A stretch of DNA of 64,000 nucleotides from Hydrogenophilales bacterium (GTDB lineage Bacteria; Pseudomonadota; Gammaproteobacteria; Burkholderiales; Thiobacillaceae), in assembly GCA_016703155.1 (NCBI GenBank), contig JADJCP010000003.1, positions 1 through 64,000 on the forward strand. The letters run 5' to 3'. Below the pieces are notes generated by a model. That model was not told the origin of the DNA. It made no database searches and saw only the letters and a program-made list of their open reading frames with translations. Position 1 is the stretch's first letter. Every line of letters starts with the position of its first letter. This document shows, in pieces, positions 42,488 to 51,248 of the stretch. A program made the position numbers and the translations under genes.

Positions 42488-42518
42488 GCAAAAAAAACCC
42501 GACCAAGGGGGTCGGGTA
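42488..42518 (-). terminator. Leftward intrinsic terminator in the mtgA-mgtE spacer
   Basis: On the minus strand ACCCGACC pairs with GGTCGGGT (42517-42510 with 42504-42497) and is followed by eight T and GCCCGG. The T run exists only for leftward transcripts, although the flanking genes mtgA and mgtE both run rightward. It may end a small leftward RNA. Confidence 0.75.
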
Positions 42519-42610
42519 GAAGCAACCGGAAAACCGGTTTGCGGGTAGGAGGAGCACTTCTGTCCCCTTAACGGCAACTTTTCGGAAAACTTTAGGATTT
42601 TTTTTCGCGG
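42488..42610 (-). ncRNA. Possible small RNA ending at the leftward terminator
   Basis: Read leftward, the 175-bp mtgA-mgtE spacer contains a GCTCCTCCTACCC stretch (anti-Shine-Dalgarno-like), then the hairpin CAAACCGG-TTTT-CCGGTTG, then a strong terminator with T8. This layout is common for regulatory RNAs that bind ribosome-binding sites. I could not identify a convincing promoter, so the 5' end is a guess. Confidence 0.3.
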
Positions 42611-42647
42611 CGGGTAAAATCGCCGCCAACCCCCGCCGGATACCGCC

Positions 42648-44090
42648 ATGACCGAAACGCACGATGACCGCGCCCAGGACCACGTCGAATACAGTCTGAA
42701 GTTGGTCCTGGATATGATTGCCCGGCAAAGGCTGGTCGAGTCGCTGATCCACAAGCAGGACATGCCGCGCCACGAACTGATCGAGTCGCTGGTGCACAAG
42801 CAGAACCTGAACGAGCTGGCCAAGAAGCTCGACGAGCTGCACCCGGCGGACGTGGCCTATATCCTGGAGGCCTTGCCGCCCGAAGACCGGCTGATGGTCT
42901 GGGACCTGGTGAAGGCCGAGCGCGACGGCGAGATTCTCATCGAGGTTTCCGACGCGGTGCGCGAATCGCTCATCGCCACCATGGACAACCGCGAACTGGT
43001 GGCCGCCGCGGCGACCCTGGACACCGACGAGATCGCCGACCTGGCGGCCGACCTGCCCAAGGATGTGATCCAGGAACTGATGGAATCCCTGGGCGCGGTG
43101 AAGCGCGCCCAGGTCGAGTCCTCGCTGGCCTATGACGATGACTCGGTCGGCGCCATGATGGACTACGACTTCGTCACCATCCGCGCCGATGTCACCCTGG
43201 AAACGGCGCTGCGCTATCTGCGCCGCCTCGGTGAGCTGCCCAGTCCCACCGACAAGTTGTTCGTCATCGACCGCGACGAGCGGCTGATCGGCACGCTGCC
43301 GCTCAAGAGGATGTTGGTGCACGATCCCGAGGCGCATGTCGCGGCGGTGATGTCGGACGATCCGGTGACCTTCCATCCTTCCGATTCGGCTTCGGTAACG
43401 GCCCAGGCCTTCGAGCGTTACGATCTGGTGACGGCACCCATCGTCGATCCGAATGATCGCCTGGTCGGCCGCTTAACCGTCGACGTGGTCATGGACTACA
43501 TCCGCGCCGAGGCCGAGGAGGACATGCTCCAGGCCGCCGGTCTGCGCGAGGAAGAGGACCTGTTCTCGACGGTCTGGAAGGCGGCCAAGAATCGCTGGCT
43601 CTGGCTGGCCATCAATCTGTGTACCGCCTTGTTTGCCTCGCGCGTCGTCGGCGCCTTCGAGGGTTCGATCGAGAAGCTGGCCGCCCTGGCGGCCTTGATG
43701 CCTATCGTTGCCGGCATGGGCGGTAACTCGGGCAGCCAGACCTTGACACTGATGGTGCGCGGCCTGGCGCTGAACCTGATTTCGAAGGAGAACCTCAAGC
43801 GGTTGCTGGTCAAGGAACTCGGCATCGCCGTGCTCAACGGCCTGATGTGGGGCAGCATGATGGGCATCATCACCTACCTGCTCTATGGCAACCCGCATCT
43901 TGCCCTGGTCATGTCCGCCGCCATGCTGCTCAGCCTGATCGTCGCCGCCGTAGCCGGCTATCTGGCGCCGATCATCATTGTCAGACTGGGTCACGACCCG
44001 GCCTTCGGTGCCCATGTCCTGCTGACCTTTATCACCGATTCCATGGGCTTTCTGATCTTCCTGGGACTGGCCACCATATTCCTGATGTAA
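42648..44090 (+). CDS. mgtE: Magnesium transporter MgtE
   Basis: A dimeric magnesium channel of the inner membrane. The 480 residues have the cytoplasmic N domain (helical, to about 160: LHPADVAYILEALPPEDRLM). Two CBS domains follow (about 165-290), then a plug helix and five transmembrane segments with the pore motif MPIVAGMGGNSGSQTLTLMV. The acidic interface that senses Mg is present (LDTDEIADLAADLPKD). No M-box or other magnesium riboswitch was seen in the 175-bp leader. Confidence 0.94.
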   Translation: MTETHDDRAQDHVEYSLKLVLDMIARQRLVESLIHKQDMPRHELIESLVHKQNLNELAKKLDELHPADVAYILEALPPEDRLMVWDLVKAERDGEILIEVSDAVRESLIATMDNRELVAAAATLDTDEIADLAADLPKDVIQELMESLGAVKRAQVESSLAYDDDSVGAMMDYDFVTIRADVTLETALRYLRRLGELPSPTDKLFVIDRDERLIGTLPLKRMLVHDPEAHVAAVMSDDPVTFHPSDSASVTAQAFERYDLVTAPIVDPNDRLVGRLTVDVVMDYIRAEAEEDMLQAAGLREEEDLFSTVWKAAKNRWLWLAINLCTALFASRVVGAFEGSIEKLAALAALMPIVAGMGGNSGSQTLTLMVRGLALNLISKENLKRLLVKELGIAVLNGLMWGSMMGIITYLLYGNPHLALVMSAAMLLSLIVAAVAGYLAPIIIVRLGHDPAFGAHVLLTFITDSMGFLIFLGLATIFLM

Positions 44091-44102
44091 TCGGCAGCGC
44101 TG

Positions 44103-44474
44103 ATGCGCCCTGAGACACGGTCTGACCGGGTCAGGTCGATCTGGGCGGTTGGTTTTGTTCTGGGAATATTTTACGTACTGGGCGAGGAAATCAGTTGGGG
44201 CCAGCATTACTTCGGCGGGTCTACACCGGAATGGTACCGAGCCGTCAACACGCAGCAAGAAACCAACCGCCATAACACCAGCCCATGGCTCGATCAGAAG
44301 CCGCGCATCGTCCTTGAATGCGCCATCTATTTCAGCAGCCTGATATACCCACCGTTATCGAAGGTCTGGCGCCCGAAAATTCTTGAGCCCTTCCCGGGAT
44401 GGACTTGGCCGACACGGGCTTGCCTGCATCGGCGTACGGCGATGTCGTCCGATGGAACGCTCGGGTGGCTCTAA
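44103..44474 (+). pseudogene. Fragment of a GEEISWGQ-type membrane protein
   Basis: The 123-codon frame contains VLGEEISWGQHYFGGSTPEW and NTQQETNRHNTSPWLDQKPR. These are recognisable as the conserved middle of a larger multi-helix membrane protein family of unknown function. The usual N-terminal helices are absent, and after FPGWTWPTRACL the likely continuation (LPASAYGDVV...) is in a different frame near 44425. It is therefore truncated and frameshifted, and probably inactive. It sits between mgtE and the 3' end of the glycan cluster. Confidence 0.55.
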
Positions 44475-44483
44475 ACGAGCACC

Positions 44484-45368
44484 CTATGGCCGAGACTGGT
44501 TTGTCCCGGGGAGCACCAGGACCAGATTCATCTTGTGCCGGGCATGTTCCCGGTAGCCTTTCGCGGCCAGTTCGCCAAGCAGATTGTTATGCCAGCGGTT
44601 CGCCGAGTTCTCGATGATGATGAAGCGCGGCAACAGTGTGGCATCGGCCTGGGCCAGAAAGGGACTGAGGATGACATCCTCCATGCCTTCCACGTCGATC
44701 TTCATGCCGTCGAGCCGGTTGATGTCGTGCGCGACCAGCAGACTGGCCAGGGTCATGCAGGGGACGCGGATGTTGCGACCACCGGTCGCCAGCAGTCCGC
44801 TTTCGCCAAGATTGTCGTTGGAGATCGAAAAGCTGACCTCGCCATCCCGGCTGGAGAGCGCGACAGGGGCGACCTCGACATGCTTGTTGAGCTCGTTGAG
44901 CGTGACGTTGTACTTCAATCTGGCCTGCATGATCGGGTTGGCCTCGACCGCCAGGACGCGCCCGCCGCCAAGCCGGGCATAGGCACGTGCCGCGGTCAGG
45001 GTGTAAATGCCGGCATTGGCGCCGATGTCGATGAAGGTACCGCCCGGGGTCAGGTGCCGGGTGAGGTAGTCGCGCTCGGCAAGGTCGAAAAAACGTGGCA
45101 TGAACAGGAATTTGCGTTCCGAGACGTTGTCGTTGACGTGAACGCGCAGGCGCAAACCTTCCGCTTCGGCATCGATGGGCTGGCTGCGGCCGGAGAGAAC
45201 AAGGCGGCGGGCGATCAAGGCCAGGCGGCGACCGAGCCAGCTGGTTTGCTGGTTTTGTGCCAGGCTCAGCAGTCGACGGTCGGTGCCGGTCAGTGCGTAG
45301 TGTCCGTATGCGGGCTTGTCGGGTGTCAAGGTCACGCCTTCAACCTGCCTTTCTTTCGATCGCGCCAA
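44484..45368 (-). CDS. FkbM-family methyltransferase
   Basis: A SAM-dependent methyltransferase, about 294 residues, probably acting on a cell-surface sugar. Motif I is FIDIGANAGIYTLTAARAYA (about 102-121), with the acidic EAN after motif II (VLAVEANPIM). The FkbM signature LDGMKIDVEGMEDVILSPFL follows near residue 215. The start is uncertain: TTG 45368 overlaps the upstream gene, while GTG 45335 lies just after its stop. It is the last gene of the leftward glycan operon. Confidence 0.85.
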   Translation of the reverse strand: MARSKERQVEGVTLTPDKPAYGHYALTGTDRRLLSLAQNQQTSWLGRRLALIARRLVLSGRSQPIDAEAEGLRLRVHVNDNVSERKFLFMPRFFDLAERDYLTRHLTPGGTFIDIGANAGIYTLTAARAYARLGGGRVLAVEANPIMQARLKYNVTLNELNKHVEVAPVALSSRDGEVSFSISNDNLGESGLLATGGRNIRVPCMTLASLLVAHDINRLDGMKIDVEGMEDVILSPFLAQADATLLPRFIIIENSANRWHNNLLGELAAKGYREHARHKMNLVLVLPGTNQSRP

Positions 45369-46251
45369 CCCAATCCAGGATCGTCGCGCGCATGGCCCGT
45401 TTGTGGCCGCTCACGTCGGGGATGGTCATGGTCTCCGGGTTCCAGTCGCACTCGTGGATATTGCCCGGATGGTACATCTTCAGGAAATCGTAGCCGGTGA
45501 AGCGGAAGTCGGACTTGTGCAGGAGCACGCAGGGCGTCCCCAGCGCGGCGCAGGGCAGGGCGACGTGCAGGCGGGTGGTAATGACCAGGCGGGCCGTGGA
45601 GTACGCCCGGATCAGGTTGTCGACATAGGCATAGCGCTTTTCCTGGTCGTCGCCGAAATCCACCAGATGGGTCAAGGTCGTGGCCTGGCGGCGGATAGCC
45701 TCTGGAATCAACGGGGTGAAATCCTCGCCCTTGGCCGGGTTCGAGGTCAGCCTGCGCAGGAAACCTTCGACGCGTGGGCGCCGGTCGGTGTCGACGATAT
45801 AGATGCGGTCGTCGCGCTGGGTGTGTTCGTTCTCCAGTGTCATGGTCGGGCAACCCGAGTAATAGGCCACCACACCCCGTGCCTTCAGCATTTCCAGGGT
45901 GTGATGGTCACGGCAGCCGACCGGGCTGTATTTCTTGAGATGGGCGATACCCTCCGGCGACAGCATGTATTTCTCGGCGCGTCGGCTGATGGAGATGCCG
46001 ATGTAGAGCGGTGTCACGCAATCCGGTGGCGGGAACATGCGCCCGCCGCGCAGGGCCGCCTCCAGGCTGCTTAGCGGCGAGGTGACGAAATACCAGCTGT
46101 TGCCGACCAGGGCGACCGGTTTTTTCTGTCGATAGAGGTGGTCGCGATAGACCTTCTCGGTGCGCCGGCCGATGAGTTTTTCAATGGCGTAAGGCTGGAT
46201 GTCGTCGCCGATATTCGTGGTGGTGTACTTGTAAGTGGCTATGGGCAGCAT
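45340..46251 (-). CDS. Polysaccharide pyruvyltransferase family protein
   Basis: A 303-residue protein starting MLPIATYKYTTTNIGDDIQP, with the typical N-terminal NIGD motif. Other family-like parts are KYSPVGCRDHHTLEMLKARG and ARLVITTRLHVALPCAALGT plus PCVLL. Such enzymes transfer pyruvate (ketal) to sugars, or in related groups act as glycosyltransferases. ATG 46251 overlaps the preceding ELM1-like gene by 13 bp. The frame stays open far upstream, but that is a read-through artefact. Confidence 0.8.
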   Translation of the reverse strand: MLPIATYKYTTTNIGDDIQPYAIEKLIGRRTEKVYRDHLYRQKKPVALVGNSWYFVTSPLSSLEAALRGGRMFPPPDCVTPLYIGISISRRAEKYMLSPEGIAHLKKYSPVGCRDHHTLEMLKARGVVAYYSGCPTMTLENEHTQRDDRIYIVDTDRRPRVEGFLRRLTSNPAKGEDFTPLIPEAIRRQATTLTHLVDFGDDQEKRYAYVDNLIRAYSTARLVITTRLHVALPCAALGTPCVLLHKSDFRFTGYDFLKMYHPGNIHECDWNPETMTIPDVSGHKRAMRATILDWVGAIERKAG

Positions 46252-47330
46252 GGGGATCCTTGTTCCGGCGACGCGCCGGCATCGGGCGAAAGTATAGCGA
46301 GCATGCGCTTGCGCAGCACGGCCTGGTCGGCGCGCTCGTACGGCAGCCACGCGTCGGCCATGGCCGTCATGTCGAGCGTCTCGATGCCGGCAAGCCCGAC
46401 GCGCCACAGGCGCCGGTTGGCAGCAAGCCGTTTGAGCAGGGTCTGGTGATCCGGCGCGGGCCGTGCCTCGGCCGTGGCGAGTGTGACCAGCGGACGCCGC
46501 AAGAGTACCGATTCGGAGATCATCGACAGGCTGTCTTCGGTGCAGAACACCCATTCGCTCAAGGCCATGAATGCCGTGGCAACGCGTTCCGGTTTGTGGT
46601 TGTAAAGAACGCAGTAGGCGACCGGCGCGGCCGGATGTGCCGCCAGCCAGGCACGAATGGCAAGTTCGGCGGGCTTGCCGGTGCGCCGCGAGGTCGAGAC
46701 GAGCAGTGTCTTGCCATGCTTGGCCGCCAGGGCGGCGCAGCGCTGCAGGATAGTGACGCAATCCTCGACACCGAAGCGGTAGCCGCTGCCGTCGCCGCCG
46801 ATCAGCAACGACCAGTAGCCCGGGCTCGTGCCGCTCAGATGTGCCTGGGCAAAGGCAGCCGCAGCCGCCCTGGCCGCGCCCATCTCGGCTGAGGAGGGCA
46901 GCACCTCCATGGCGATCCAGTTGGGCAAGTCCGACGGGCGGATATGCACGATCAGGTCGAACAGGTCGGCTCTGACGCCGCGCAAGGAGCCGCAGAAAAT
47001 ATTCGGGCATGGCTTGCACCGGCCCAGGAGGGCATTCAGGTAGATGGTATCGCCACCCGCCGAGATCACCACATTCGCCGGGCCCGCCGTGTAGCCGCGA
47101 TAAAACAGGCGCGGCCAGGCGGGCATGGCGGCCAGCAGGCGGCAAGCCAGCGAGGCATTGACCAGCCACTTCAATATCGGTCGGAGCGCCTTGGCGCGCA
47201 GCCTGATCTCCAGTCGGTCGATGGCGACGCTGCCCTCCGAGGCCAGCAGGTCGGCCATGCCGCGCGACGTGGAGACATGGCCCGCCCGCCCGTCGGAAAG
47301 GATCAGGATGCGCTTTGGTTCGGCGCTCAT
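46239..47330 (-). CDS. ELM1/GtrOC1-like protein (putative glycosyltransferase), copy A
   Basis: A 363-residue protein that shares its landmarks with the product of 49704-50627: an N-terminal ILILSDGRAGHVSTSRGMAD, then LLIGGDGSGYRFGVED, LLVSTSRRTGKPAELA and VFCTEDSLSMISESV. The bacterial members of this mitochondrial-fission ELM1-like family sit in lipopolysaccharide clusters and are thought to be GT-B-type glycosyltransferases; their activity is little studied. The start (ATG 47330) overlaps the O-antigen ligase-like gene by 4 bp. Confidence 0.75.
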   Translation of the reverse strand: MSAEPKRILILSDGRAGHVSTSRGMADLLASEGSVAIDRLEIRLRAKALRPILKWLVNASLACRLLAAMPAWPRLFYRGYTAGPANVVISAGGDTIYLNALLGRCKPCPNIFCGSLRGVRADLFDLIVHIRPSDLPNWIAMEVLPSSAEMGAARAAAAAFAQAHLSGTSPGYWSLLIGGDGSGYRFGVEDCVTILQRCAALAAKHGKTLLVSTSRRTGKPAELAIRAWLAAHPAAPVAYCVLYNHKPERVATAFMALSEWVFCTEDSLSMISESVLLRRPLVTLATAEARPAPDHQTLLKRLAANRRLWRVGLAGIETLDMTAMADAWLPYERADQAVLRKRMLAILSPDAGASPEQGSPCCP

Positions 47331-48604
47331 GCCGGCGCGCCCTCGCGATTGCCCTCGGTGCCGGCGACCAGCATCGCGCAGGCCAGAAACAAGAGCGTGG
47401 CGAACCACCAGCCGATATATACGCTGTGCTGTGAATTGAACGGAAACACGGCAATACACAGGCTGAAGGCATAGGGATAGGCGCGCTCCTGGCCCGCTGG
47501 GCGAAGTGCCCGGTACCAGCGGATCAGGATGACGAACAAGGCCAGCAATGACGCCAAGCCGATGATGCCGGTCTCGGCCGCGGCGGAGACATAGAGCTGG
47601 TGGGCGTGGTGGACGCCGCCGGGGTAGCCGCCACGCGCGGTGAACTGATCGTCCGGGCGTGTCGAATAGCGGTCATACGCGGCGTCGAAGGCCCCGGCAC
47701 CGACCCCGACCAGGGGATGTGCCTGGAACATGTTCCAGCCGGTATCCCAGATCTTCAGGCGTCCGCTGAGAAAGTCGTCGGCTTGCAGGAAGAGGGCTTC
47801 ATTCCGACTGTAGGCAGGGTTGTCCAGATGGCTGGAATAGTCGCGTTCCAGCAGACGCTGGGTATGGATCGGCGAGAGGCTGATCGCCCCGACCAGAACG
47901 CCCATGCCAAGCATCAGCATGCCGAGGCGTTGGCGCCAGCCGGGCAGCTGGTATGCCAACCCGGCGCCGGCCAGGATGGCGAAGACGAGCGCGGCCCGCG
48001 CCCCAGACAAACCGATGACGAACGTAACCAGGCCGAAACATGCCATGGCGGCGGCCGGCCGCGGTTTGGCCAAGGGCAGGACCAGTACCGGCAGGAGTAC
48101 CCCGAGCATCACCCCGAGGTGCTGGTTGTCGCGAAAAATACCGAGGACACGCCCCTCCGGGTGCAGCGGTATGCCAAGCAGATCGACGCCGTACGACCAC
48201 TGCAACAGGGCATCGAGCGACCAGAACAGCAAGGTCGCGGTAATTCCCCAGGTCAACAGTCTGATCGGGCGCGACGCCAGGCCGGCCAGCATGACCAGGC
48301 CGACCCAGTAGGACAATATCAGGATCGCCAGTACATTCACCGTGGCTTCCGGTGCCTGGGAGAAGGGTAGCGAGGCCAGGCAAGGCACGATCAACATCAG
48401 GAAAAACCAGCGCAGTTCGCGCAGACCTGGAAGGCTGTTTACTTCCTCGCGACGCCTCAGTGAAAGCCAAAGCCCAAGTGGTAACAAGAGCGTCGCTGGC
48501 AGACGCTGCTCCCCGGGCAGTGGCGCCCAGAAAATCAGCATGAAACTGAGCAGCCAGGCCCAGCCATGGAAGCTGGTCAGAACATCGCGCAGCCCGCGGA
48601 TCAC
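47327..48604 (-). CDS. O-antigen ligase-like membrane protein (Wzy_C family)
   Basis: A 425-residue protein with about eleven hydrophobic segments starting GWAWLLSFMLIFWAPLPG. The large periplasmic loop before the C-terminal helices carries HPLVGVGAGAFDAAY and HHAHQLYVSAAAETGIIGLA, typical of WaaL/Wzy_C proteins. It would ligate or polymerise surface polysaccharide. GTG 48604 overlaps the glycosyltransferase stop (GTGA). The Arg residues and the His in the loop (GGVHHAHQLY) match the proposed active site of ligases. Confidence 0.83.
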   Translation of the reverse strand: MIRGLRDVLTSFHGWAWLLSFMLIFWAPLPGEQRLPATLLLPLGLWLSLRRREEVNSLPGLRELRWFFLMLIVPCLASLPFSQAPEATVNVLAILILSYWVGLVMLAGLASRPIRLLTWGITATLLFWSLDALLQWSYGVDLLGIPLHPEGRVLGIFRDNQHLGVMLGVLLPVLVLPLAKPRPAAAMACFGLVTFVIGLSGARAALVFAILAGAGLAYQLPGWRQRLGMLMLGMGVLVGAISLSPIHTQRLLERDYSSHLDNPAYSRNEALFLQADDFLSGRLKIWDTGWNMFQAHPLVGVGAGAFDAAYDRYSTRPDDQFTARGGYPGGVHHAHQLYVSAAAETGIIGLASLLALFVILIRWYRALRPAGQERAYPYAFSLCIAVFPFNSQHSVYIGWWFATLLFLACAMLVAGTEGNREGAPA

Positions 48605-49725
48605 GCTGCGTTCACCAGTTCTTCGTAGACCGCAAGCGTGGCGTCGAGCATGCGCGCGAGAGTGAACGGGTGACTGTCCGCGACACGCGGCGGCGCGTCG
48701 AGCCAAACGGCGGCCTTGTCGGCGGCGCCGCGCCAATCGCCCAGGGCGACGGCGCCCTCGGGAAAAACCGCGGTGAGCTGTTCGCCGACACCACCATGGG
48801 CATAGCCCAGGACCGGAATGCCCAGGCTCAGCGCCTCGATGGTGGTTCGCCCGAAGGCCTCTGGCTCGCGCGACAGGGACAGGACGATATCGGAGATGGC
48901 CATGATTTCCTTCAGATCGGCGCGGTGGCCGGTGAAGGTGATGACTTCCCCGAGGCCCAGCGCGCTGACGCGCTCCTGAAGCGCGTCCAGGAACTGGCGT
49001 CGGCGGGGATGGACATCGCCGACGATCAGGCCATGCACCTCGGGGTTGCTGGCGCGCAGATGGGCCATGAAGTCGATGAAGTCCTCTTGGCCTTTCCAGC
49101 GGGTAATGCGTGCCGGCAGGGTGATCAGGCGTTTGTCCAGGGTCCAGGGATATTGCCGAGCCCATTGTTCCAGCCAGCGGCGTCCGACCTTGAAGCCATA
49201 GGGGAACTGCGCCGGATCGACGCCCCGGTAGATCAGCCTGAGTTTGTCGGGCGCGACGCCGGGGTAATTTTTCAGGACATAGTCGTTGATCATCTCCGAA
49301 ATGACGATGACCCGTTCGCCCTTGGTCATCACCGCGCTATAGGCATTGACCGAATACGGCCCATGCACGGTGGTGACGAGATGCGGCCGCGTGGCCGGGT
49401 TCATGCCACGCCAGGCGAGGTAGCAGACCCAGGCGGGCATGCGCGATCGGACGTGCAAAATGTCGACGCGGTTGCTTTTGAGAAAGCGGCGCAGTCGCGG
49501 GATGAAGCGCAGGGTCCACGGATTCTTGCGGCCAATGTCCCAGGCGAGGTGTTCGCTGCCTTCGCCGACAAGTTGCTTGACCATGCGTCCGCCTGCCGAG
49601 ATGACGATGGAGCGGTGGCCATGTTCGACCAGATGCTTGCCGACCTCCAGGGTGCCGCGCTCGACACCGCCGGAGTCGAGCGCGGGCAAGACCTGGACGA
49701 CGGTCAGGCGGCGCGGGGAAACCAT
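48601..49725 (-). CDS. Glycosyltransferase family 4 protein
   Basis: A GT-B glycosyltransferase, 374 residues from ATG 49725 (MVSPRRLTVVQVLPALDSGG). The nucleotide-sugar motif SREPEAFGRTTIEALSLGIP (E-x7-E) is near residue 305. The substrate-domain feature LPALDSGGVERGTLEVGKHL is at the N terminus. It probably adds a core sugar to lipopolysaccharide. An earlier start at 49749 is also open. It overlaps the ELM1-like gene upstream by 22 bp and the ligase-like gene by 4 bp. Confidence 0.88.
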   Translation of the reverse strand: MVSPRRLTVVQVLPALDSGGVERGTLEVGKHLVEHGHRSIVISAGGRMVKQLVGEGSEHLAWDIGRKNPWTLRFIPRLRRFLKSNRVDILHVRSRMPAWVCYLAWRGMNPATRPHLVTTVHGPYSVNAYSAVMTKGERVIVISEMINDYVLKNYPGVAPDKLRLIYRGVDPAQFPYGFKVGRRWLEQWARQYPWTLDKRLITLPARITRWKGQEDFIDFMAHLRASNPEVHGLIVGDVHPRRRQFLDALQERVSALGLGEVITFTGHRADLKEIMAISDIVLSLSREPEAFGRTTIEALSLGIPVLGYAHGGVGEQLTAVFPEGAVALGDWRGAADKAAVWLDAPPRVADSHPFTLARMLDATLAVYEELVNAA

Positions 49726-50627
49726 TTTTCCAGTATCAGTCGGGCACATCGCTCGGCCTCGTTGAATGTGCCGCGTGGCGGGCTTGGACAGATGCCGGCG
49801 CGCCAGCCTTCCATGGGGGTGATCCAGCCGTCGGCGAGCAGCTTGTCGACCCCCTGCGCGACGCGGCCAGCGGATTTTCGGGAGAGACGTAACAGGCCGA
49901 CATGACAGCCGGCGGTGAGCGCTTCGTAGAGCATGGAGACGCTGTCTTCAGTCACCCAGGCCTGTTGAACCTGGCCGAGCGTCGCTTCCAGCCAGCCAGC
50001 CGGGGTTTCGGTGTGATTGAGGGTTGTCAGATTCGCCGGGCCATGAGCCTGGAGCGCGCCGATAAAGGTACTCGGTGTACGCCGCGAGGTCGTCAAGCGC
50101 CAGCGTATCTCCGGGTGACCTACAGCCAGTTGCCGGATTTGTTCGATGACCGCGCTGTCGTCCCAGGCGAAGTTTTTCGACGATCCGCCGACCAGGATCA
50201 GACCTTCACCTGGGTGGTGCGGACCGCCGGATTCGACCGCATTCAGGGCGCCGCGCGTTGTGATGACGTGCTTGCTGATTTTTGGTTGGTCATGTTCCGG
50301 GACCAGACATAGATCGAACCAGTCGACTGGCAACCCCGGGCGCATCAGCGCGACGAGCTTGCCACCATACGCGCGGCGTGCCGCCAGTCCGGCGAAATGG
50401 CTGGCATGGCCGGCAACGAGCAGCAGATCGGGCGGTGGCAGGGCGGTGCCGGGCGGGAATGTGCCGGCCAGCCAGCGCAGAGCCGCGCGCCAGCGGCTGC
50501 CGGAAACGATATCGTGTATCTGAACAGGGGCAAGTTTCGCCAGGGCTTGGCTCAAGCCCAGGGTTTGCTTCTCGTGTCCGGGCTTGCCGTCCAGAAAACG
50601 CCAGAGGATCAAAGGCTGGGAAGGCAT
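49704..50627 (-). CDS. ELM1/GtrOC1-like protein (putative glycosyltransferase), copy B
   Basis: The 307 residues start MPSQPLILWRFLDGKPGHEK (ATG 50627), with the family signature DGKPGHEKQTLGLSQAL. Later come LILVGGSSKNFAWDD, LTTSRRTPSTFIGAL and AWVTEDSVSMLYEALTAG. It shares GxPGH/GRAGH, TSRRT and TEDSxSM with copy A at 46239-47330, so the two are paralogues. It is the first gene of the leftward operon; an earlier start at 50726 is open but lacks family support. Confidence 0.8.
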   Translation of the reverse strand: MPSQPLILWRFLDGKPGHEKQTLGLSQALAKLAPVQIHDIVSGSRWRAALRWLAGTFPPGTALPPPDLLLVAGHASHFAGLAARRAYGGKLVALMRPGLPVDWFDLCLVPEHDQPKISKHVITTRGALNAVESGGPHHPGEGLILVGGSSKNFAWDDSAVIEQIRQLAVGHPEIRWRLTTSRRTPSTFIGALQAHGPANLTTLNHTETPAGWLEATLGQVQQAWVTEDSVSMLYEALTAGCHVGLLRLSRKSAGRVAQGVDKLLADGWITPMEGWRAGICPSPPRGTFNEAERCARLILEKWFPRAA

Positions 50628-50765
50628 ACGGTGTCTGGCTCTGGGCGATTCCTGGGGTTGATCTTGCACATGCAAATTCCGCGATGTTCGGGGATATTCT
50701 GGACAAGTTGGGTTGAATTGCGGCAAACTGGCGCCCGTCTGATGTTCACTGAACGGCCTCTTTAC

Positions 50766-51248
50766 ATGCCCAAAAAGTCATCTTCGAAGCCGCCGTCCGT
50801 TACCACCAAGTCCGGTATTCTGGTGCTGCATGGCCCGAACCTCAATCTACTCGGCAGTCGTGAGCCCAAGCATTATGGCACCCAAACCCTCGCCGGCATC
50901 GATGCCGCTTTGATAAAGCAGGGGGCGGCCGCGGGTGTCATGGTCGAATGTTATCAGAGCAACGCGGAACATGAACTGTTGGAGCGCATCCACGCGGCCC
51001 GCGAGCAGTCTATCGGTTTCATCGTTATCAATCCCGCAGCCTTCACCCACACCAGCGTCGCCTTGCGCGATGCCCTGGCGGCGGTCGCCATCCCGTTTAT
51101 CGAAGTGCATCTGTCCAACGTCCATGCCCGGGAGGCCTTCCGCCAGCAGTCCTATTTTTCCGATCTGGCGGTCGGCGTGATCTCTGGCCTGGGGGCCAAC
51201 GGCTATCGTTTCGCCCTGGACTATGCTCTGCATGCATTGGAGGAATGA
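50766..51248 (+). CDS. aroQ: 3-dehydroquinate dehydratase, type II
   Basis: A dodecameric enzyme of the shikimate pathway. From ATG 50766 it has 160 residues (MPKKSSSKPPSVTTKSGILV); ATG 50742 would add eight. The catalytic elements are GPNLNLLGSREPKHYGTQTL (Arg and Tyr of the lid), ECYQSNAEHELLERIH, INPAAFTHTSVALRDAL (His) and EVHLSNVHAREAFR. It overlaps accB by one base, the usual aroQ-accB-accC order. Confidence 0.94.
   Translation: MPKKSSSKPPSVTTKSGILVLHGPNLNLLGSREPKHYGTQTLAGIDAALIKQGAAAGVMVECYQSNAEHELLERIHAAREQSIGFIVINPAAFTHTSVALRDALAAVAIPFIEVHLSNVHAREAFRQQSYFSDLAVGVISGLGANGYRFALDYALHALEE

Noticed and set aside
42473..42647. Magnesium-sensing (M-box) riboswitch before mgtE
   Set aside because: The leader has hairpins but none of the conserved M-box core strings that I would expect, and the clearest hairpin is a terminator for the opposite strand.
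45340..47472. A 710-codon minus-strand frame that would fuse sequence from the ELM1-like region to the pyruvyltransferase
   Set aside because: The first 400 codons lie out of frame on the ELM1-like gene and are shadow sequence; the pyruvyltransferase starts at its own ATG at 46251. The same holds for a 612-codon frame that would join the O-antigen ligase to sequence over the glycosyltransferase.
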